Shown piece after piece: positions 8,078-14,815 of a stretch of DNA of 64,000 nt (its first letter is position 1; the number at the start of each line of letters is the position of its first letter). Position numbers and translations under genes: made by a program. The notes under the pieces are model-generated. The model was not told where the DNA came from. It made no database searches and worked only from the letters and a program-made list of their open reading frames with translations. The DNA comes from CAVPDE01 sp963702565 (GTDB lineage: Bacteria > Desulfobacterota > DSM-4660 > Desulfatiglandales > HGW-15), in the NCBI GenBank assembly GCA_963702565.1, contig CAVPDE010000015.1, forward strand, positions 62,001-126,000. Direction: 5' to 3'.

Positions 8078-10225
8078 ATGGCCGATTCTCTCTTCAGTCC
8101 TTCTTGGTATCGCGTGGCGGGGTTAAAGCCCCGGTTGCGGAGCCACGTGGAAATCCACCGGCACCACTACCGCGGCGAGCTGTGGTATGTGCTGGAGGAT
8201 CACGCCTCCGCTCGCTTCGGACGATTCACGCCGTCCGCCTACCAGATTCTCGGCCTCATGGACGGAAAGCGCACGGTTCAGGAGATCTGGGATGCCGCAA
8301 GAGACCGCCTCGGTGAAGAGACGCCCACTCAGGAGGAGGTGATTCGCCTTCTCAGCCAGCTTCACGCCATGGATACGCTTCAAGCGGACGTCATGCCTGA
8401 TACGGCGGAGATTCTGAAGCGCTTCGAGAAGAAACGGTCCATGCGCTGGAAGCAGAATCTGCGCAGCCCTCTTTTCATGCGGTTTCATCTTTTTGACGCC
8501 GATCGCTTCCTCACCAGGTTCCAGGGGGTGGCCAAGCCTTTCTTCACCTGGCCGGGTTTCGTGCTCTGGCTCGTGGTAGTCGGCGCGGCCGTTTTCCTGG
8601 CAGGAGTTCACTGGGACGAGCTCACGGAGAACATTACAGACCGGATTCTCAACCCGGGCAACCTGGTGGTCATGTGGCTGGTGTTCCCTGTGCTCAAGGC
8701 GTTCCACGAGTTCGGCCACGGGTTTGCCGTGAAACTCAAGGGGGGCGAGGTGCACGACATGGGCATCATGTTCCTCGTGCTCACCCCTGTCCCCTATGTG
8801 GACGCCTCGGCTTCGTCTGCTTTCCGGGAAAAAAGCGAGCGTGTCCTGGTCGGTGCAGCAGGCATGGCGGTCGAGGTTTTTATTGGAGCCCTTGCCCTTC
8901 TCTTCTGGGCCAGCGCAGAACCCGGACCCATGCGTTCCCTTGCCTACAACGTGATCTTCATCGCAGGCGTCTCTTCCATCCTCTTCAACGGGAATGCCCT
9001 GCTCCGCTATGATGCTTATTACATCCTGAGCGATCTTCTCGAAATCCCGAACCTGGGGCCCCGGGGGCTTCGGTATGTGGGATATCTGTTTCAGCGATAC
9101 TTGTTCGGAGTGCGGGAGGCAGAACCTCCTGAATCCACTCCGGGCGAAAGGAGCTGGTTCATCCTCTACACGGTTGCCTCATGGGCCTACAGGGTTTTCA
9201 TCTATGTGGCCATCGTCCTTTTCATGGCCAGCCAGTTCTTTTTTATCGGCGTGCTTTTTGCCATCTGGGCTGCTTTTAGCATGATGGTCCTGCCTGCAGC
9301 CAAAGGACTCAAGTTCCTTTCCTCGTCTCCGAGGCTCAGCCGGAAAAGGACACGGTCTGTTCTGGTGACCGGGCTGCTTCTGGCCGCGATCGCGGTGGTG
9401 ATCTTTCTTGTGCCTTTTCCCCTTGGCACCAGAGCGGAAGGTGTTCTGTGGATTCCTGACCGGTCTTTTGTGAGGGCCGGGACCGACGGTTTTGTGGACA
9501 AGTTCCTTGCCAAGCCCGGTTCACGCGTGCAAAGCGATGAACCGTTGATCGAGTGTTTTGACCCGCTTCTCCCTGCCCAGATCAGGGTTCTGGAATCCAA
9601 ACTGGAGGAACTGCAGGCCACGTATGATGCCCAGATCGTTGTGGACAGGGTGAAGGCGGATATTACCAAAGAGGAAATGCAGCATATCACCGGCAAGCTG
9701 AAGGATGCGAAGGACCGGGAGGGGGATCTCACGATTCGAAGCCCCGCAAGCGGCGTTTTCATTGTCCCTGTGCCTCAGGACCTCCCCGGTCGTTATGCAA
9801 AGCGCGGGGAATTGCTGGGCTATGTGTTGGACCCTGCGGCAGTGACCGGCCGTGTCGTGGTGTATCAGGAGGATGTGGATTTTGTGCGGTCCCAGACTCG
9901 TCATGTTCAGGTTCGGCTCCCTGAAAATATACCTGAAACAGTGTCTGCCAACCTCCTGAGGGAAGTTCCTGCGGCGACGGATCAGCTGCCCGGCAGAGCG
10001 CTCACCCAGGAGGGGGGCGGAACTATCGCCATTGATCCCCGTGACCGGCTCGGGATCAAGGCCTTTCAGAAGGTATTTCTCTTTGACATTGAGCTCCCGA
10101 GTTTTAAAGGCCTGTACAATGTGGGCGGCCGCCTATACGTGCGTTTTGACCATGGATATGAACCGCTCGCGCATCGATGGTACAGAGAGGTCAGACAGGT
10201 TTTCCTGAGAAGATTCAATGTTTAG
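8078..10225 (+). CDS. PqqD-like / M50 site-2-protease-type / HlyD fusion membrane protein
   Basis: A 715-residue polytopic membrane protein. Residues 1-100 resemble a PqqD-like peptide-binding winged helix (FGRFTPSAYQILGLMDGKRTVQEIW). The membrane part has the M50 zinc motif HEFGH at residues 210-214, followed by GGEVHDMGIMFLVLTPVPYVDAS and a second metal-site segment FNGNALLRYDAYYILSDLLEIPNL, which has A where relatives usually have P and G. Helices continue to about residue 460. Residues about 470-600 form a periplasmic HlyD-type lipoyl/coiled-coil module. M50-HlyD fusions are known next to peptide and protein export genes, but their substrates are mostly unknown. The start is ATG 8078; GTG 8060 is in frame. 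The 3' end overlaps secA by 8 bases, implying translational coupling. Confidence 0.85.
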   Translation: MADSLFSPSWYRVAGLKPRLRSHVEIHRHHYRGELWYVLEDHASARFGRFTPSAYQILGLMDGKRTVQEIWDAARDRLGEETPTQEEVIRLLSQLHAMDTLQADVMPDTAEILKRFEKKRSMRWKQNLRSPLFMRFHLFDADRFLTRFQGVAKPFFTWPGFVLWLVVVGAAVFLAGVHWDELTENITDRILNPGNLVVMWLVFPVLKAFHEFGHGFAVKLKGGEVHDMGIMFLVLTPVPYVDASASSAFREKSERVLVGAAGMAVEVFIGALALLFWASAEPGPMRSLAYNVIFIAGVSSILFNGNALLRYDAYYILSDLLEIPNLGPRGLRYVGYLFQRYLFGVREAEPPESTPGERSWFILYTVASWAYRVFIYVAIVLFMASQFFFIGVLFAIWAAFSMMVLPAAKGLKFLSSSPRLSRKRTRSVLVTGLLLAAIAVVIFLVPFPLGTRAEGVLWIPDRSFVRAGTDGFVDKFLAKPGSRVQSDEPLIECFDPLLPAQIRVLESKLEELQATYDAQIVVDRVKADITKEEMQHITGKLKDAKDREGDLTIRSPASGVFIVPVPQDLPGRYAKRGELLGYVLDPAAVTGRVVVYQEDVDFVRSQTRHVQVRLPENIPETVSANLLREVPAATDQLPGRALTQEGGGTIAIDPRDRLGIKAFQKVFLFDIELPSFKGLYNVGGRLYVRFDHGYEPLAHRWYREVRQVFLRRFNV

Positions 10226-12203
10226 TCCAGCTCCCTCCCAGACCATGACCGGCAAGCTTTATCCGGAGCGCGAAGAACCCAAGCTCGGGAAAGTGGAGAC
10301 ACTTGCGGCCACAGTGGGCGGGCTTTTTGCGCCCTGGCTCCGGCCCAAACCTGAGCGCTTCAGCTGGATCCTTGGGGCGGTGAATGCTCAGGCCCAATCC
10401 ATGGGAGAGTGGAGCGATCGAAAGATCCTGGAGGAAAGCCTGAGCCTGAGGCCGCTTCTGCGAAGGGAAGGCTATAGGGAGGAGCTGGTGGGAAAAGCCT
10501 TTGCCCTTGTGCGGGAAGTCGCTCATCGCACCCTGAGCATGCGCCACGTGGATGTGCAGCTGATCGGCGGGCTTGTGCTTCTCAAGGGGATGGTCGCGGA
10601 AATGGAAACAGGCGAAGGGAAAACCCTGACCGCCACCCTTCCCGCCGCCGCCCTGGCGCTTGCCGGCGTGCCGGTGCACATCATCACGGTCAATGACTAC
10701 CTGGCCAAGCGCGATGCGGATTGGATGCGGCCGATCTATGAAGGGCTGGGGCTGCGAGTGGGAACCATTGTCCACGGCATGGATCCGGCTCCAAGGCGAG
10801 AGGCTTACCGCTGCGACATCACCTATTGCACCAACAAGGAGGTGGCCTTCGATTATCTGAGAGACAGGATTATCCTCTGGGACAGGCCCACCCCGATTCG
10901 GCTCCAGCTCGAGCGCCTCTACGGGGAAAAATCACGGGTCCATCAGCTCGTGATGCGCGGTCTTCACTTTGCGATAGTGGATGAAGCGGACAGTGTGCTC
11001 ATTGACGAGGCGAGAACCCCGCTCATCATTTCTTCTGAGGCAGAGGGCCTGTACAGCACGGAAATTTACAAGTGTGCCATGACTCTGGGAAAAGACCTTG
11101 TTCAGAGGAGGGATTTTCACGTCCTCTGGAGCGATCGGAGCGTGGAGCTCACGGACGAAGGAATCACCAGAATCCATGACTTCGACTGGTCCCAGGCAGG
11201 TTTTGCCGGCAATGAAGAGCAGCGTGAAGAGCTGGTGAGGCAGGCTCTCGTGGCGCTGTACCTCTTCCACCTCGACAAGCACTATCTGGTGAAAGACAAG
11301 AAGGTGCAGATCATCGATGAGTACACGGGCCGGCTCATGGCCGACAGGTCCTGGGAGCGCGGCCTTCACCAGCTCATCGAGCTCAAGGAGGGGTGCGAGA
11401 TCACGAGCCGGAAGGATACCAAGGCCAGGATCAGCTATCAGCGCTTTTTCCGGCGCTATCTTCAACTGGCAGGAATGACGGGCACGGCCAGAGAAGTGGC
11501 GGGGGAGCTGTGGTCGATTTACGGCATGAGGGTGGTCACGGTGCCGACCCACCGGCCTATGCGGAGGAGATACTTGCCCGATCGCGTGTACCGGACATCG
11601 GATAAGAAGTGGATGGAGATCGTCAAGACCATTGTCAAGCTGCATGATCAGAAGAGGCCTGTGCTCGTAGGCACGCGCTCTGTGGAAACCTCCGAGAAGC
11701 TGAGCGGGCTCCTGAGCGAGAAAGGGTTGCCGCACAAGGTTCTCAATGCCAGGCAGGACAAGGAGGAAGCGGAGATTATCTCTCGGGCAGGCCAGCCGGC
11801 CCAGATTACTGTGGCCACCAACATGGCAGGCCGGGGCACGGACATCCGCCTGGGATCGGGCGTGGTCGAGCTCGGTGGACTTCACGTCATTGCTTCGGAG
11901 CGGCATGAGGCAGGCCGAATTGATCGCCAGCTCTTCGGCCGATGTGGCCGGCAGGGGGATCCCGGCGCGAGCGAGGCCTTTGTTTCTCTTGATGATGAAC
12001 TGATCACGGTCCATGTCTGGAAGCCTTTGAGGTGGCTTGCGGAAGTGACGTCCAGCACCTTCTTCGGCAAGTGGTTGGGGAGAGTTCTTTTTGGACGCGC
12101 CCAGAGAGGGGCGCAGCGGTTGCATGCCCGGATGAGACATAACCTGCTCAAGATGGATGAGCAGCTGAGCGAATCCCTGGCGTTTTCAGGAAGAAGTGAG
12201 TGA
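10218..12203 (+). CDS. Shortened accessory SecA-like translocase ATPase
   Basis: A 661-residue SecA homologue (housekeeping SecA is usually 840-930). The motor is intact: Walker A METGEGKTL near residues 128-136, TVNDYLAKRDADWM, the DEAD-type box VDEADSVLIDEARTPLI near 254, a PPXD-type cross-linking region, SYQRFFRRYLQLAGMTGTA, VGTRSVETSEKLS, and the arginine-finger motif GRCGRQGDPG near 574. It ends about 85 residues later, so the C-terminal part of the helical scaffold, the helical wing and the Cys-rich zinc tail are missing. This resembles accessory SecA proteins dedicated to a few substrates. It is coupled by overlap to the M50-HlyD gene. Confidence 0.9.
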   Translation: MFSPAPSQTMTGKLYPEREEPKLGKVETLAATVGGLFAPWLRPKPERFSWILGAVNAQAQSMGEWSDRKILEESLSLRPLLRREGYREELVGKAFALVREVAHRTLSMRHVDVQLIGGLVLLKGMVAEMETGEGKTLTATLPAAALALAGVPVHIITVNDYLAKRDADWMRPIYEGLGLRVGTIVHGMDPAPRREAYRCDITYCTNKEVAFDYLRDRIILWDRPTPIRLQLERLYGEKSRVHQLVMRGLHFAIVDEADSVLIDEARTPLIISSEAEGLYSTEIYKCAMTLGKDLVQRRDFHVLWSDRSVELTDEGITRIHDFDWSQAGFAGNEEQREELVRQALVALYLFHLDKHYLVKDKKVQIIDEYTGRLMADRSWERGLHQLIELKEGCEITSRKDTKARISYQRFFRRYLQLAGMTGTAREVAGELWSIYGMRVVTVPTHRPMRRRYLPDRVYRTSDKKWMEIVKTIVKLHDQKRPVLVGTRSVETSEKLSGLLSEKGLPHKVLNARQDKEEAEIISRAGQPAQITVATNMAGRGTDIRLGSGVVELGGLHVIASERHEAGRIDRQLFGRCGRQGDPGASEAFVSLDDELITVHVWKPLRWLAEVTSSTFFGKWLGRVLFGRAQRGAQRLHARMRHNLLKMDEQLSESLAFSGRSE

Positions 12204-12209
12204 GAAGAA

Positions 12210-12428
12210 GGGCCTAAAGTGAGCTAAAGTGCCCCTCCGGGCCGTAGGCTAAAATGCCTAAAGTTGGAAAGCAGAAGAGAGAAGACAGAAGAAGGGCCTA
12301 AAGTCAGAAGAGCTAGTGACAAGTAACAAGTGACGAGTGACAAGTTACAGGAAACATAAAAAGCCTTGCTCGTTACTCGTGACTGAGAAAACAAGCGTGA
12401 AGGCCAAAAAGGAGACTGAAGAGAGAAG
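12210..12428. repeat. Iterated-word inverted repeat after secA
   Basis: The stretch is built of degenerate short words: GAAGACAGAAG-like words (12271-12300), then GTGACAAGT/AACAAGTGACGAGTGAC (12317-12346), then the complementary CTCGTTACTCGTGACTGAG (12369-12387). No gene is visible. The same word style continues into the first codons of the next gene. Confidence 0.6.
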
Positions 12429-13289
12429 ATGAAAACCAGAATACAGCACACAGAAGGCAGAAGACAGCAGGGCGGATCAGCCATCTTTTTCATTATCGCG
12501 CTGACTTCAACCTTCCTCTGGCTAGGGGCGATGGATGTGAAAGCTCAGTCCATTGAATTCGACGGCTTGATCGAACCCAAGCTTTCCGCCAATGTGGGCA
12601 GCAACACGCCGGGTATTCTTGAAAGTGTGAGCGTGGACCGCGGGGACATGGTGAAAGAAGGACAGGTGGTGGCCACCCTTCAGGCCGGAGTTGAGAAGTC
12701 GACCATGGAGCTCGCAAAAGCCAGGGCGGAGCTGGATGCGACCATCAAAGCCAAAAAGGCGGAAATGGAATTTGCTGATCGAAGCAAGCAGCGCAAAAAG
12801 GAGCTTTACGAGAAAAAGACTCTCTCCTTCCAGGAGTGGGACGAGGCGGAGACCCGGAGAATGCTGGCCGAGCTTGCCCTGAACGAAGCGTTGGAGGCCA
12901 AGCGCCTTGCTGAGCTGGAATACAAACGATCGGTTGAAGTGGTGAAGCGCATGAGTATTCGCAGCCCCGTGAACGGTGTGGTGGTGGAACGGTACCTTCA
13001 CCTGGGAGAGTATATCGAAGACAAACCGGTGATGAAGCTTGCCCAAATCGATCCTCTTCACGTGGAAGTGATCATGCCGGTCAGCATGCTGGGTTCCGTC
13101 AAGCTCGGAATGTTTGCGGAAGTGAAACCGGAAGCACCCGTGGGCGGCGTCTACAAGGCCAAAGTGACGATCGTGGACAAGGTGGTGGATGCGGCAAGCG
13201 GCACCTTCGGCGTGCGCCTGGAGCTCCCGAATCCGGATTACAAGCTGCCCCCGGGCTTGAAGTGCAAGGTCCGCTTCCTCAACCCCTAA
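12429..13289 (+). CDS. Periplasmic membrane-fusion (HlyD/RND adaptor) protein
   Basis: A 286-residue exported adaptor. A signal peptide spans about residues 17-39 (IFFIIALTSTFLWLGAMDVKAQS). The first lipoyl half (SNTPGILESVSVDRGDMVKEGQVVATL), a long alpha-helical hairpin (about 85-165) and the second half (MSIRSPVNGVVVERYLHLGEYIEDKPVMKLAQID) follow, then a beta-barrel. It has the size of a short MFP subunit without the C-terminal membrane-proximal domain. The first 15 codons (TRIQHTEGRRQQ) are encoded by iterated-word repeat DNA continuous with the upstream spacer, so the signal peptide n-region seems to have been supplied by a repeat. It is the third HlyD-type module of the locus. Confidence 0.85.
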   Translation: MKTRIQHTEGRRQQGGSAIFFIIALTSTFLWLGAMDVKAQSIEFDGLIEPKLSANVGSNTPGILESVSVDRGDMVKEGQVVATLQAGVEKSTMELAKARAELDATIKAKKAEMEFADRSKQRKKELYEKKTLSFQEWDEAETRRMLAELALNEALEAKRLAELEYKRSVEVVKRMSIRSPVNGVVVERYLHLGEYIEDKPVMKLAQIDPLHVEVIMPVSMLGSVKLGMFAEVKPEAPVGGVYKAKVTIVDKVVDAASGTFGVRLELPNPDYKLPPGLKCKVRFLNP

Positions 13290-13296
13290 AGATGAA

Positions 13297-13635
13297 TTAG
13301 CCACAGACCCACGCCGACAAACCCTGACATACTCACGCCCACTCCCTCCCTGGGTCGGTCGTTCGAGCCACAGAGTTCTCAGAGAAAAAACCTGCTGAGA
13401 CTGCGCGAAGAGGTCGCTCAACACGATGCGGGGCGAGGAGGGCAAAATGGAGACGCAAATACATTTGCTTTCCCATTTTGCCGCCCTCGCCCGCGTTCAA
13501 GATCGACCGATCTTGAACCCTGCTTCGCAGGGGTGTTGAGCGACCGAAAAGTCATTGTCCCGTGAGTTTGTGTGGGTCTGTGGCAATCAAAGGGCTTTAC
13601 ACTCTGCGCCTCTAGTCCCGCGGCAGCGGGACGGG
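13297..13635. repeat. Large multi-hairpin intergenic element B
   Basis: It has the same plan as 7735-8060. TTAGCCACAGAC words open it. CACAGAGTTCTCAGAG (13369-13384) matches CACAGAGATCTCAGAG of element A. The outer 13-bp stem is GGTCGCTCAACAC (13412-13424) with its exact mirror at 13533-13545. The inner stem is 13428-13450 with 13472-13494. Next come a perfect 10-bp hairpin GTTCAAGATC/GATCTTGAAC (13495-13518) and a CCTGC/GCAGG hairpin (13519-13531). It closes with GTCCCGC-GGCA-GCGGGAC (13615-13632). No reading frame is credible here. Confidence 0.75.
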
Positions 13636-13730
13636 CGAGAGACTGAGGTTAGATGGCTTTTTTGTCGCGGACGGCCAGTTCCTTCTCCACCAGGGAAAGG
13701 TCGGTCCAGGAGGTCGGCTTCTGCTTGGGT

Positions 13731-14126
13731 TCAGTCCTTTTCGCTTCTGGCGGCGTGAAGCGTCACGGTCACTGCCTTGGCTTCAGTGCCGCGGCGGTTG
13801 TCAAGCAAGAGGTAGTGATCTCCCTTTTCAGCAGTAGCCACGGAAAACGAAAGCTTCCTCTCCACCCTCCCTGTGAAAAGAGGCCGAAGGTTGTCGGGAG
13901 AATTCTTAAAAGCCTTCGCATGGATCAGGGCAACCAAAATCTCGCCGGTACTCTCCGCCTGTGCAGCCACCGTCGCGTCCTTGGGGAGATCCTTGAGCCT
14001 CGCTGCCTTCCATTGTCCTAAAGGAACATCGACGTTCACGGTGATGGGCCCGCTTGCAGCAAAAGCACTCGCCCATAAAAAAGCAGTGAAGAGGCTGAAA
14101 CAGCCTGTTTTGAAAAGGAATTTCAT
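13731..14126 (-). CDS. Small exported beta-sandwich protein (GOLD-like), unknown role
   Basis: A 131-residue protein. Residues 1-24 form a signal peptide (MKFLFKTGCFSLFTAFLWASAFAA). The mature part (ITVNVDVPLGQWKAARLKDLPKDA..., then a terminal DNRRGTEAKAVTVTLHAAR) is strand-rich and resembles small GOLD/emp24-like sandwiches in which a ligand is held between sheets; this is a fold impression, not a family match. ATG 14126 is chosen because it opens the signal peptide; an ORF extension to 14201 lacks sense. It is convergent with the export locus and separated from it by element B, so it could be an accessory or cargo protein of that locus. Confidence 0.7.
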   Translation of the reverse strand: MKFLFKTGCFSLFTAFLWASAFAASGPITVNVDVPLGQWKAARLKDLPKDATVAAQAESTGEILVALIHAKAFKNSPDNLRPLFTGRVERKLSFSVATAEKGDHYLLLDNRRGTEAKAVTVTLHAARSEKD

Positions 14127-14300
14127 GGGAACTTTGTAGCACCGCAGGCTATTCCGGTCAAGAAGTTCCAAGACTCCTTTGCCATGAAAAGCCTTTCCCA
14201 TTTCTCCTTGATATTCATCGTGGAAATGTTGAAGCTGAAGTGTTAACTATGAGCAATCTGCAGACAGATAGGTGAAGAGACCAGAGAGGGCCACGACGTT

Positions 14301-14810
14301 GTGAAAAAGACCGGAAAGCAAAAGAAGATCACTCTCACGGTGAACGGCAGGCCCTACGATCTGGAAATAGGAGATAGGCCCGGTCAGGTAAAACCGTGGG
14401 ATACGCTCGCCCACACCCTCAGAGAAACTCTCGGCCTCACGGGCACGAAGGTGTCCTGCGACCACGGGGCATGCGGGGCTTGTACCGTGCTCCTCGATGA
14501 AAAGGCGGTGCTCTCCTGCATGACGCTTACCGTTGAATGCGATGGGCTGGCGGTAAAGACTATCGAGGGGTTGAGCGATCCAAAGACAGGAAAGCTTGAT
14601 CCATTGCAGCAAGCCTTCATCGACCATACCGCCTTTCAGTGCGGCTTTTGCACGCCGGGCGTGCTCATGAGCGCAAAAGCGCTTCTCCGGGAAAACCCCT
14701 CCCCCGCGGAAGAAGAGGTGAAGGAAGCCCTGTCGGGAAACTTCTGCCGCTGCATCAGCCACTACCAGGTGGTGAAGGCCATTATGGCGGCATCCGGAAA
14801 GGGGGAGTGA
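14301..14810 (+). CDS. Molybdenum hydroxylase small subunit, two [2Fe-2S] clusters
   Basis: A 169-residue electron-transfer subunit of the xanthine dehydrogenase / CO dehydrogenase / 4-hydroxybenzoyl-CoA reductase family. The plant-type ferredoxin domain carries CDHGACGACTVLLD and a downstream Cys (LSCMTL). The alpha-helical domain carries CGFCTPGVLM and FCRCISHYQVV. All eight cluster cysteines appear present. It moves electrons between the molybdenum centre of the large subunit and FAD. The start is GTG 14301. The gene is followed after 5 bases by the large subunit. Confidence 0.92.
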   Translation: MKKTGKQKKITLTVNGRPYDLEIGDRPGQVKPWDTLAHTLRETLGLTGTKVSCDHGACGACTVLLDEKAVLSCMTLTVECDGLAVKTIEGLSDPKTGKLDPLQQAFIDHTAFQCGFCTPGVLMSAKALLRENPSPAEEEVKEALSGNFCRCISHYQVVKAIMAASGKGE

Positions 14811-14815
14811 AAGAG

